NCBI GenBank assembly: GCA_023457435.1
Contig: JAEWLS010000030.1
Location: 124,001 to 188,000, forward strand
DNA: 64,000 bases
DNA from: Pseudomonadota bacterium
Lineage (GTDB): Bacteria > Pseudomonadota > Alphaproteobacteria > Rhizobiales > Rhizobiaceae
Direction of reading: 5' to 3'
Part shown: positions 41,983 to 50,803 of the stretch, in pieces
How the letters are laid out: every line of letters starts with the position of its first letter
Numbering within the stretch: position 1 is the stretch's first letter
The notes under the pieces: generated by a model
What the model saw: the letters and a program-made list of their open reading frames with translations, nothing else
The model's database searches: none
What the model was told of the DNA's origin: nothing
Made by a program: the position numbers and the translations under genes

Positions 41983-44900
41983 TCACGACCGCGCGAGTCG
42001 GGCAAGCGCCTCCTCCATCTCCGAGACTGACGGGACGACAAGAGTGGGACCCGCCGTGTAGATCAATGCCGTTTCGATGTGACGGTCCGGATAGAGCGGC
42101 GCGAGCAGAGCCCGATAGAGCGCGACCTGCGCCAAATGCTCGAACGGTGCGGCGTCGCCCTCCGGCGCGCGGCCGGTCTTGAAATCGACGATGGTGACGG
42201 CTTCGGCCGTGACCGCCAGCCTGTCGATCTTCCCGGAGACCGAGCGCTTGGCTCCGCCGATCTCCACCGTGCCCATCACCTGCACTTCGGCGCGCGAATT
42301 GGCCGAGAAGATCGGAGCGAAGCGTCGGTCGTCCAGCAACTGGCTGACCGACGCGAGCATCGCCTCCCGCTCATGCTCCGGCCAGGTGTGACCGATTGCC
42401 TCGACGTAGCGACGTGCCGCATCGTGCCGCTGCCCGGACGCCACGTCGGGCAAGGCCTGCAGCAGACGGTGCATCGCGGTGCCGCGGGCGAGCGCCATCG
42501 CGCCGGCAAGTTCTTCGTCGAGAACCGGCGAATGCCGCTCCGGTGCCGCGTCATGCGCCTCGACGGCGAGCCCGGCGCCGGACGGACGCAGCGGCGGCGG
42601 CGGCTCGTACGCTTCCGGTAGAGGCTTCAGCTCCAGCGCGGCAGGCTGAACCGGCTTGTTCGCGGCAATACCCGGCATTGCCGCCGGCGCAGCGTGCTCG
42701 CTGACGCGGTAGCGCCATGCCGGCAGGCATTCCGCCGGCGCGTCGAGCGGCGCTGCATCGGGCGAGCCGGAAATCGCGCGCACTGCCATGGAGTGCCAGC
42801 CATCGCCGGGAGGGCCGTTGGCGCCATGGTAGCCGCAGACGATCAGCCGGTCCTTGGCGCGGGTCATGCCGACGTAGAGCAGCCTTCGATACTCGGCCTC
42901 CGCCGATGCGCGGATGAGCGCCTTCACCGCGGCCGCGGCCTGGTTGGCCAGGTCCTTGCGCGGCTGCCAGATGTAGCCTTCGCCCTGCCAGTTGCCGGCG
43001 CTCGACCTGAGCGGCAGCAGCGTCGGCAGATGCGAATCGTGAAACGGCCTGCTGCCTGGGTCGACCAGGAAGACGATCGGTGCCTCCAGCCCCTTGGCGG
43101 CGTGCGCAGTCAGGATGCGCACCTCGTCCCGCCCGTGTTCCAGCTCGCGCTTGATCTCCGGAGAGGCGGTGTCGAGGGTGGCGAGCAGGACTTCCAACCC
43201 GGTGCTGCCGGACTGTTCCACCGCCAGGCAGAACGACAGGAACTCGTCGATGATGTCCCCGGCCTCCTCGCCGAGCCGAGCCAGGAGACGGGCCCTTACC
43301 CCGCTGCGCTCCGGCGTCCCCGCGAGCACGCCGGCAAAGAACTCGAACGGTGGCCGGAATGCCGCCTGGTTGCGCCAGTCTTCCAGTTCGGCAATCACCC
43401 CGCGTGCCCAGAAATCGGCGCTGTCGCGCAGCGCGTCGAAAAGCGAGCGTTTGCCGCGCCCATGGGCGATCGAGAAGAGCTGTTCGTCCGTCCAGCCGAA
43501 GATCGGGCTGCGCAGCAAGGCGGCGAGCGACAGGTCGTCTTGCGGCTGTTGGGAAAAACGCGCCAGCGCGATCAGGTCCTTCACGGCGATATGGTCGGTG
43601 AGCAGCAGCCGGTCGGCCCCGGCGACCGGCACGTTCGTGTCCGGCTGCTTCAATGCCCTTGTCAGCGCGTGGACGAAGGCATCGCGCTTGCGCACCAGCA
43701 CCAGCACGTCGCCCGGACGTACGGGACGCGGGTTCTCCTCCTCGATGACTTCGCCGCGCGCGATCCAGTCGGCGATCGTCCTGGCAATGACGCCGGCGAG
43801 GCGCACCGCCGGGGCCGAAGCCTGGTCGACCGGTGTGGTCCAGTCGTCCGGCTCGTCGACCGCGTCCGGCCCGAGCGATGCCCACACCTCGACGCAGCCG
43901 CCTTCGCCCTCGCGTATGCCCTCGTGGCGCAGCGGGATGTCGTCGCGCTGCAGACCGGCACGCGCCGACGGGTCCGAAAACACGAGATCGACGGCGGACA
44001 GCACGTCGCGGGTCGAGCGGAACGACTGCGTCAGCCGCACCGACCTGAACGACGCGTCCGCGGCCTGGACCTCGGCGCCGAATGCAGCGCCGGTCTCGGC
44101 GAAGGCGCGCGGATCGGCACCCTGAAACGAGTAGATCGACTGCTTCTCGTCGCCCACCGCGAAGATCGTCCGCGTCCGCCCGTCGCGCGCACCGAGGCCG
44201 ACGAAGAACTCCGAAGCGAGCTTGCGCACGACCTCCCACTGCGACGGGCTTGTGTCCTGCGCCTCGTCGATCAGGATGTGGTCTATGCCCTGGTCGAGCT
44301 TGTAGTGCACCCAAGGACCCACGTCGGCCCGCGCAAACAGCGTCGCCGTTCGCTCGATCAGGTCGTTGAAGTCGAGGAAGCCGCGCGCGCTCTTCAACCG
44401 TTCGTAGCGGCCGATCAGCCAGTCGGCGATGGTCAGCGCCGAGCGTGTCGCGCTGATCATGCGGAACGTGGCGAGCCGGTCCGTCGCAGCAGCGATGTGC
44501 GCCGCCGCGCGTTCGTAGCGCTCGACGACATCAGGCAGGCGTGCCACGAGCGCTCGCGGGAAAGTCTTCGGCCCGTATGGCTCGCCCGACGATTTCAGGA
44601 AGCCACGCGCGAGCAATGAAAGCCGCGATGCCGGATCGGCTTCGGCAAAACCCGCCTCGCCGTCTTCGAGTATCCATCGTTCGACGTTCGCCGCGCCGAC
44701 CGCACGTGCCGCCTCGGCGAACGCACTGAAATACGCCGGCTCCATTCCCGGAATCGGCCAGAAGTTCCGGGCGACCGCGCCTTCGGTGTCGGCGGCGTCG
44801 AAGCCGAACTCCTCGAAAAGCGGGCGATAGTTCCGGTCGCCGTCAGTGATCTCGCCAGTAAAAGTGCGCAGACCGGAGCGGCGGCGCACGATCTCGCCGA

Positions 44901-45486
44901 GCAGTCGGTCGAGTCCGTCCTCTCCGACCCGTTCAAGCACGTCCGCGAACGCTTCGGCCAGTATCCGGCTCTCGCCCGCGGAGGCGCCGGCGATCATGTC
45001 GCGCCGCGCCTCGGCGACGAGCGCGATCTCCATCTCGCTGTCGAGCAGCTCGAAGTGCCCCGCGATGTTCGCTTCCAGCGGGAACTGGTGCAGCACCGCC
45101 TCGCAGAAGGCGTGGATCGTCTGGATCTTGAGTCCGCCGGGCGTTTCGAGCGCCCGTGCGAACAGCTTGCGCGCCAGCGAGCGCTTTTGCGGCGTCGCTT
45201 CGGTTCCGGTCGCCGATATTGCCTTGTCGAGGTCGGCATCCGTCATCAGCGCCCACTCGGAGAGCTGTTTGAACACCGTGTTCGACATGTTGGCCGCCGC
45301 AACCCGCGTGTAGGTCAGGCACAGGATGCGCGACGGCTCGATGTCTTCCAGGAGGAGGCGGATGACGCGCTGTGCCAGGACGTAGGTCTTGCCCGATCCG
45401 GCATTGGCGGACACCCATGCCGACGTGCGTGGATCCGACGCGTCGAGCTGCTTTCGTTTGGTCTCGGGCGGGATGAAGCGGCTCAT
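41983..45486 (-). CDS. addA: double-strand break repair helicase AddA
   Basis: The 1167-residue protein is an UvrD-type helicase (Walker A SANAGSGKTYVLAQRV near residue 35, FNDLI-E, DEAQDTSPSQWE, GDEKQSIYSFQGADPRAF) joined to a C-terminal RecB-like nuclease with IVDFKTG. With AddB it processes double-strand ends to a recombinogenic 3' tail for RecA. The ATG at 45486 overlaps the addB stop as ATGA, so translation is coupled. Length agrees with alphaproteobacterial AddA. Confidence 0.97.
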   Translation of the reverse strand: MSRFIPPETKRKQLDASDPRTSAWVSANAGSGKTYVLAQRVIRLLLEDIEPSRILCLTYTRVAAANMSNTVFKQLSEWALMTDADLDKAISATGTEATPQKRSLARKLFARALETPGGLKIQTIHAFCEAVLHQFPLEANIAGHFELLDSEMEIALVAEARRDMIAGASAGESRILAEAFADVLERVGEDGLDRLLGEIVRRRSGLRTFTGEITDGDRNYRPLFEEFGFDAADTEGAVARNFWPIPGMEPAYFSAFAEAARAVGAANVERWILEDGEAGFAEADPASRLSLLARGFLKSSGEPYGPKTFPRALVARLPDVVERYERAAAHIAAATDRLATFRMISATRSALTIADWLIGRYERLKSARGFLDFNDLIERTATLFARADVGPWVHYKLDQGIDHILIDEAQDTSPSQWEVVRKLASEFFVGLGARDGRTRTIFAVGDEKQSIYSFQGADPRAFAETGAAFGAEVQAADASFRSVRLTQSFRSTRDVLSAVDLVFSDPSARAGLQRDDIPLRHEGIREGEGGCVEVWASLGPDAVDEPDDWTTPVDQASAPAVRLAGVIARTIADWIARGEVIEEENPRPVRPGDVLVLVRKRDAFVHALTRALKQPDTNVPVAGADRLLLTDHIAVKDLIALARFSQQPQDDLSLAALLRSPIFGWTDEQLFSIAHGRGKRSLFDALRDSADFWARGVIAELEDWRNQAAFRPPFEFFAGVLAGTPERSGVRARLLARLGEEAGDIIDEFLSFCLAVEQSGSTGLEVLLATLDTASPEIKRELEHGRDEVRILTAHAAKGLEAPIVFLVDPGSRPFHDSHLPTLLPLRSSAGNWQGEGYIWQPRKDLANQAAAAVKALIRASAEAEYRRLLYVGMTRAKDRLIVCGYHGANGPPGDGWHSMAVRAISGSPDAAPLDAPAECLPAWRYRVSEHAAPAAMPGIAANKPVQPAALELKPLPEAYEPPPPLRPSGAGLAVEAHDAAPERHSPVLDEELAGAMALARGTAMHRLLQALPDVASGQRHDAARRYVEAIGHTWPEHEREAMLASVSQLLDDRRFAPIFSANSRAEVQVMGTVEIGGAKRSVSGKIDRLAVTAEAVTIVDFKTGRAPEGDAAPFEHLAQVALYRALLAPLYPDRHIETALIYTAGPTLVVPSVSEMEEALARLARS

Positions 45487-48400
45487 TCCGCCTCTTCCTC
45501 GCCGTCCCCGCCGGTTGACCATTCGGCGACGCGCGCCAGGTGATCGTAGTCGCCGGAGAAATCGCCGGCTCGGAAGGGCAGGGCACGCGACAGGTAGCCG
45601 CGCGTCTCGTCCTCGTAATACGCGACGAGCTTCTCCAGCCGCCCCCAGGCGTCCTCGGAGAGTTCCTGCGCGGTCCGCGTCACGCGCGCGTGGGTCAGGA
45701 TTGACTCTTCATGAACCTCGCCATTGGGCCGCAGACGTACATAAGCGAGCTGGTCCGGCGTCAGCTTGCCGATTTCCCCAAAGGCGCCGCGCATCAGCAG
45801 AGCGCCTTCAAGCGCCAGTTGCGGCACGACGAGTTGATGCGCCTGGCGTTTCGATGGGTACGAACCGGTCTTGTAGTCGAGGATGTCGGCATGGCCGGCG
45901 TTCAAGATGTCGATGCGGTCGGCAAAGCCGCGCAGCGTGGCGCGCGTGAGGCCGATCACGGTCTTCTCGGCACGCGCCTCGGCAATGCGGCGCGTGACGG
46001 TCGATCGGTGCGACCGCTCCCAGCCGATGATGCCGGTTGCGAGCTTGCGAAACCGCGGCCACCACACCGCTTCGACATCCGCCGGAAGTCCCTGCTCGGC
46101 GAACACCGCGTGGCCGATCGCGACCAGGCCGGCCTCGGCGTCGACGCCGCGCGGATCGATGCCGGCAATGGCGAAGCGGTGAAGGATGTCGTGAAACAGC
46201 GTTCCGCGCTCCGCCGCATTGGGGTCGCGAAGCAGCGGCTTCAGCGCCGCGACGTCCAGCACGCGTCTCGCGTAGACGGCATAGGGATCGCGGCGCAGCG
46301 TCTCGATCTCGGTGACAGAGAAGTCGCGCGGCCGCGCCTTGAGCGGCGGCGCCGGCTTAGGCTGCGTTACGCGCGGTGCCGGCTTGAGCCGTCCTATGCC
46401 GCGCGCCTGGGCGATCAGCGTTTCGCCGCGCGCCCGCATCTGAGCGGCGCGCTCGGGACCGGCGAAGGCGAGCAGGCGCTGTATGAGGCGCGAGGCCACG
46501 GCGGGAGCATCGCCCGCGCGTGCCGCGCGCGTCAGCACCACGTTCGGAGCGCCCATGGCCATGACGAGATCGTGCGCCGCCTGGCCGATGCGGCGTTCCG
46601 GCGGCTGCAGCGACATGCCGGACTTCATGAAGCGCGACATGAACCGGTCCGGTTCGGCGCGCCGCGGCCAGCTCCCCTCGTTCATGCCGCCGAGCACCAT
46701 CGTCTCCACGCTCTGCAGCCGCGCTTCGAGCGCACCCCATATCGCGACGCGTCTGTCCGCTCCCTGCGGCGGCTTGACCACCGTTCCGGCGATAAGTGCC
46801 TCAAGCATCGCCGGCCAGTCGCTTCCCGGAAAAGTCACGCCGCTTTCGGTCGCCAGGATCTCGCGGAGAAACGCGATCAGCTTCTCTCCGACGTCGCCGG
46901 CGTAGAGGTGCGACAGCGCCCCGTGTTCGTCGCGGCCGAGCGTCTCCAGCGTCAGCACGCTTTCCCGCGCGCACGCGCCAAGCTCGACCTCGCCCCCGCG
47001 CAACAGGTTCACCAGCGGACCGGCAGCGGTCCCCAGGGCGTCGCAGAGCGCCCGGGCCGCCTCGACGTCGGCATCGCCAAGTCGCGCCAGCCAGGCGGGC
47101 TTGTGAGACGAGGAGCGCAGCGCCCCGAGCCGAAGGTCGAAGTCGCGTCGCAGCGAGACGATATCTGGGCGTCCGGTCCCGCCGCGCAGCGCAACGAGTT
47201 CTATCGTCTCGGCCGCACTGCGCACCACCCCGCGCGGCAGCCCGCATCGCAGCAGCGGATGCTTGATCAGCGACATAAGCGACACCGGATTGCCGGGTTT
47301 TGCGGCGACCGCGACCGCGTCGGCGAGCAGCTGCACCGGCGGCGTATGCGACAGCGGTCGCCCGCCGGAATCGTCGGCGCGCACGCCATGACGCGCGAGT
47401 TCCGTCGCTACCCGGCGCGCCAGTGCGCGGTCGGTCGTGACCAATGCTGCGCGATGCCCCGGCTGCTCTATCGCGAGCCGCAGTGCAAGTGCGATCGCAT
47501 CGGCCTCCTCGCGCTCGTTGGCGGCTTCGACGAAGGTCAGCCCGACGGCCGCATCGCCAGCGCTGGAAGTTACCGAGGACCAGGCGTCCGTCGTCTCGGC
47601 GGGGCGCAGGGCTTCGGCTACGAGTTTCCGGCGCGCGGCAAGGTGCGTCTGCGGTGCCGCAAGTTCGGCGACGGCCTCGCGAGCGATCCCGAGCGTTGAG
47701 AGCAGGCTTCGCAACCCGAACTGCGGATGTCCGCAGATGGAAGGATGAGGCTCCTTTGCGCAGAGCGCATCCCAGGAGGACGCGTCCATCGCGATGTCGA
47801 GACCCGGGAGCACGACTGCGCCGGCCGGGAGCCTTGCGATGGTCGCGAGCAGCCGCGCCGTCGCCGGAATCGAGCCGGTAGACCCTGCTGCAATGACCGG
47901 CCCTGCCGGCGGGCTGCGCCTAAGCCGCGCACCCTCGGCGTCGATGGAGGCGGTGAGGTGCGCACCTGGGCTGGAACGTCCGCGCTCGGCAAGAGCGGCA
48001 GGGTAGTAGTCCGTGGCGATGCGCAGGAAATCGAGCGTGACCTGCCACCAGTTGGCAAGCTCGTCAGGCACGAGGCCGGTCAGCCGCTTCCAGTCGGCGC
48101 CCTCGATGTCGATCTCGTCGATGAGCGCCGCGAGGTCGCGCGACAGCCAGACGGCGTCTGCCGGCGAGGCTGGGACGACCACGTCTTCCGAAAACCGCGC
48201 CCTGATTGCCGCCGGAAGTCGCGACTTCCACGCCTGCACGAGCGGCGCGAGCAGCAGCAACCGTTCCATCCCTCCGACCGGCGGCAGCAGGTCGAGCGCC
48301 TCGGCACCCGCATCGAAGAACGTCGCATCCTCGTCGAACTCGCCAAGCGGCCTGATCGACGGCAGGATCGCTGCGCCCGTTCCAATCCGGTCGACGAACA

Positions 48401-48584
48401 CCTGACGCAGCGCGCGCGCCGCGCGCCGCGTCGGTACGAAGATGGTGGCATCGGCGAGCGCCAGGGGATTGTCGGGCGCGGCGAAGCCGGGAACGACCTT
48501 GCCGGAAAGCAGGGACTCCGCCAACGTCTCGAGAAACGGTCCGCCCGGCGGTATCGTAAAGACGCGCGGCTCCCGCGGCGTCAT
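45483..48584 (-). CDS. addB: double-strand break repair protein AddB
   Basis: The 1033-residue protein is AddB of the alphaproteobacterial type: an inactivated helicase-like N-terminal region (VFVPTRRAARALR) and a C-terminal RecB-like nuclease with ADILDYKTGSYPSKRQ, followed by HQLVVPQLALEGALL. It partners AddA. The ATG at 48584 overlaps the murU stop (ATGA); longer frame readings run back over murU and are discarded. I do not see the four-Cys iron-sulfur pattern known from Bacillus AddB. Confidence 0.95.
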   Translation of the reverse strand: MTPREPRVFTIPPGGPFLETLAESLLSGKVVPGFAAPDNPLALADATIFVPTRRAARALRQVFVDRIGTGAAILPSIRPLGEFDEDATFFDAGAEALDLLPPVGGMERLLLLAPLVQAWKSRLPAAIRARFSEDVVVPASPADAVWLSRDLAALIDEIDIEGADWKRLTGLVPDELANWWQVTLDFLRIATDYYPAALAERGRSSPGAHLTASIDAEGARLRRSPPAGPVIAAGSTGSIPATARLLATIARLPAGAVVLPGLDIAMDASSWDALCAKEPHPSICGHPQFGLRSLLSTLGIAREAVAELAAPQTHLAARRKLVAEALRPAETTDAWSSVTSSAGDAAVGLTFVEAANEREEADAIALALRLAIEQPGHRAALVTTDRALARRVATELARHGVRADDSGGRPLSHTPPVQLLADAVAVAAKPGNPVSLMSLIKHPLLRCGLPRGVVRSAAETIELVALRGGTGRPDIVSLRRDFDLRLGALRSSSHKPAWLARLGDADVEAARALCDALGTAAGPLVNLLRGGEVELGACARESVLTLETLGRDEHGALSHLYAGDVGEKLIAFLREILATESGVTFPGSDWPAMLEALIAGTVVKPPQGADRRVAIWGALEARLQSVETMVLGGMNEGSWPRRAEPDRFMSRFMKSGMSLQPPERRIGQAAHDLVMAMGAPNVVLTRAARAGDAPAVASRLIQRLLAFAGPERAAQMRARGETLIAQARGIGRLKPAPRVTQPKPAPPLKARPRDFSVTEIETLRRDPYAVYARRVLDVAALKPLLRDPNAAERGTLFHDILHRFAIAGIDPRGVDAEAGLVAIGHAVFAEQGLPADVEAVWWPRFRKLATGIIGWERSHRSTVTRRIAEARAEKTVIGLTRATLRGFADRIDILNAGHADILDYKTGSYPSKRQAHQLVVPQLALEGALLMRGAFGEIGKLTPDQLAYVRLRPNGEVHEESILTHARVTRTAQELSEDAWGRLEKLVAYYEDETRGYLSRALPFRAGDFSGDYDHLARVAEWSTGGDGEEEAE

Positions 48585-49300
48585 TTCGCTCCGAGTTCCG
48601 CAAGCCGCTGTTCGGCAGCCGGTATCGCATCGGGCGTGCCCACGGTGATCCACGCGCCTTTCATGCGCTGACCGAACAGCCGGCCGGCGGAGATGGCCCG
48701 GTCGAAGTAGAGGTTGAGCGAGTGCGGCGTCGGCTCCGCGTCCGTGAAGATCGCCGGGTTCGCGATGAAGGCGCCGGCGTAGACCAGGCCTGCCGGATCT
48801 CCATGGGCACGCGCCAGCGATCCGTCTGCGCTCATCGTGAAATCTGTGCCGCCGGTGTGGCCGGTCGCATCGTTCGGGTCTGCAAGCATCAGCAGAATAT
48901 CCATGCTCGCAGCATTCCATGCAAGTTTCAGGCGGTCGAGGTCTCGCCCGTCGCGATCGACCCAGAACGTATCGGCGTTAAGAACGAAGAAGGGTTGCTC
49001 GCCGATCAGAGGAAGCGCTTTGACGACGCCGCCCGCAGAATCGAGCAACCCGTCGCGCTCGTCTGAAATGATGATGCGCGGGCGCTGTCTTGCCCGCGTG
49101 TGCTCCACGATTTGCGCGCCCAGGTGATGCACGTTGACGATCGCCGTATCGACGCCCGCCTCCTCCAGACGGTCGAGCCCGCGGTCGAGGAGGCTGCGTC
49201 CGGCAATCTCGACCAGCGGCTTCGGGATGCGGTCGGTGATCGGCCGCATGCGCTTGCCGAGGCCGGCGGCGAGCACCATGGCGACGCGCGGTCCGGTCAT
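48581..49300 (-). CDS. murU: N-acetylmuramate-alpha-1-phosphate uridylyltransferase (MurU-type)
   Basis: The 239-residue nucleotidyltransferase has the NTP-binding start MVLAAGLGKRMRPITDRIPK and the LVEIAGRSLLDRGLD segment typical of MurU. It makes UDP-MurNAc from MurNAc-1-phosphate, part of a peptidoglycan recycling route that bypasses de novo synthesis. It follows the AmgK part of the upstream fusion gene (ATGA overlap), the kinase that makes its substrate, which supports the assignment over a glucose-1-phosphate transferase. Confidence 0.87.
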   Translation of the reverse strand: MTGPRVAMVLAAGLGKRMRPITDRIPKPLVEIAGRSLLDRGLDRLEEAGVDTAIVNVHHLGAQIVEHTRARQRPRIIISDERDGLLDSAGGVVKALPLIGEQPFFVLNADTFWVDRDGRDLDRLKLAWNAASMDILLMLADPNDATGHTGGTDFTMSADGSLARAHGDPAGLVYAGAFIANPAIFTDAEPTPHSLNLYFDRAISAGRLFGQRMKGAWITVGTPDAIPAAEQRLAELGAK

Positions 49301-50802
49301 TGGGGAGGCTCGGCGAGCAGCCCGAGCCTCTGGTAGATGTCGCGTACCGGCGCCAGTGCAGGGTGGCGGAGCGCCCGCAGCAGGTAGGCACGGATGCGCG
49401 GCAGGTGCCTCATATACTGCGGTTTGCCGTCGCGCTTGTTGAGCCTCACGAAAATTCCGAGGATCTTCGAGTTTCGCTGCGCCGCCATGATCGCGTAGGC
49501 GGCCTCGAACCTCTGGTGGTCGAACGCGCCGGCCCGCATGCGGGCCGCGGCGTACGCTTCGATCGTCGCTCGTTCCAGCTCTTCGGAGATGGTGACGCGC
49601 GCATCCATGGCCAGGGATGCCACGTCGTAGGCGGCCGGCCCGATCAATGCGTCCTGGAAGTCGATGATGCCGAGCCGGTCGGTGCCGGCTCTGTCGCCGC
49701 GCCATATCAGGTTCGGGGAGTGGTAGTCGCGCAGCACGAGTGACGTTTCTGCCGTCGCCAGCCGGTCGAAGGCGGCCGACCACGCACTTCCGAATGCGGC
49801 GCGTTCCTCCGACGCAGCCTGCCGGCCGAGCATCGCCGGCACGTACCAGTCCAGCGCCAGCTCGGTCTCGATGGCCATCGCTTCCCGGTCGTAGTCGGGC
49901 AGGCGGTGAACGTGTTCCGGCGCCACCGGAAGTTCGGCGTTCCATGTCTGTTCGTGGAGCGCAGCAAGCAACTCGGCCGCCGCCGCGTAGCGTTCGGCCA
50001 CTGGCGCGCCGCTTTCGTCGAGGAAGGTTCCCGATCCGAGGTTCTCGATCAAGAGCAGGCCGGCATCGAGATCCTGGGCAAAGATCTCCGGCGCTGCGAA
50101 CCCCGCTTCGCGCAGCGCGCGACCGACGCCGACGAATGGCATGACCGACTCGGCGAGCTTGGCGATCCGGCTGTACGGCTTGCCGCCGCGGATCGGCGGG
50201 CCGTCCGGCTGCCGCGGCGAGTTCATCACGATGCGCGGCAGCTCCCCCGGTATCGTCGCATTCTCATAGGCGCGCGCGGACGCATCGCCGACGAGAAAGG
50301 TCCGCCGGGCGCCGCCCCAGCCTGACGACTGGAGGAACTCGCGAATCGCCAAGGAACGGGAGAGGCGTGCCGCTGCGGCTTCGCTGCAGGCGATTTCGGC
50401 CGTCCGGCCGGTGCCGGTCTCGGACAGCGAGACGGCGATGGCGGCGGCAGGCAGCTGCCCCTCGCCGCGTTGCGGCCATTCCACCAGTGCCACCCCGTCC
50501 CTCAGCGCCTCGTCGAGGCCGAGTTCGTCGACCTCGTGGGGCGAGGCCAGGCGATAGAGGTCGAAATGCGCGGTCGGCAGTCGCAGTCGATACTGCTGGA
50601 CGAGCGTGAACGTCGGGCTCGGCACCTCGAGCGCCTGGTCGGCGGCTATGGCGCGGACCATGGCTCGCGCCAGTGCCGACTTGCCGGCGCCGAGGTCTCC
50701 CGAAAGCGTCACCAGGTCGCCCGGTTTCAGTGCGGCGGCGATATCGTCTCCCAGCCGCTCGGTTGCGGCAAGGTCCGGCAGCGTCAGGCTGAACCGGGCC
50801 AT
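49297..50802 (-). CDS. TsaE-AmgK fusion: tRNA t6A ATPase plus anomeric MurNAc/GlcNAc kinase
   Basis: The 501-residue protein has two domains. The first (about 1-150) is TsaE, with Walker A GDLGAGKSALARA at 35-47, PSPTFTLVQQY and FDLYRL; TsaE supports TsaBD in t6A37 modification of ANN-decoding tRNAs. The second (about 170-490) is an aminoglycoside-phosphotransferase-like kinase with catalytic RDYHSPNLIWRGD and metal-binding IIDFQDALIGPAAYD, matching AmgK, which phosphorylates MurNAc/GlcNAc at the anomeric position. The next gene is murU, the following step. Fusions of this kind occur in alphaproteobacteria. It starts two bases after divL. Confidence 0.9.
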   Translation of the reverse strand: MARFSLTLPDLAATERLGDDIAAALKPGDLVTLSGDLGAGKSALARAMVRAIAADQALEVPSPTFTLVQQYRLRLPTAHFDLYRLASPHEVDELGLDEALRDGVALVEWPQRGEGQLPAAAIAVSLSETGTGRTAEIACSEAAAARLSRSLAIREFLQSSGWGGARRTFLVGDASARAYENATIPGELPRIVMNSPRQPDGPPIRGGKPYSRIAKLAESVMPFVGVGRALREAGFAAPEIFAQDLDAGLLLIENLGSGTFLDESGAPVAERYAAAAELLAALHEQTWNAELPVAPEHVHRLPDYDREAMAIETELALDWYVPAMLGRQAASEERAAFGSAWSAAFDRLATAETSLVLRDYHSPNLIWRGDRAGTDRLGIIDFQDALIGPAAYDVASLAMDARVTISEELERATIEAYAAARMRAGAFDHQRFEAAYAIMAAQRNSKILGIFVRLNKRDGKPQYMRHLPRIRAYLLRALRHPALAPVRDIYQRLGLLAEPPQ

Positions 50803-50803
50803 G

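Noticed and set aside
42694..44619. 641-codon plus-strand frame opposite addA
   Set aside because: It is antisense to conserved helicase motifs and has no recognisable domain or start signal.
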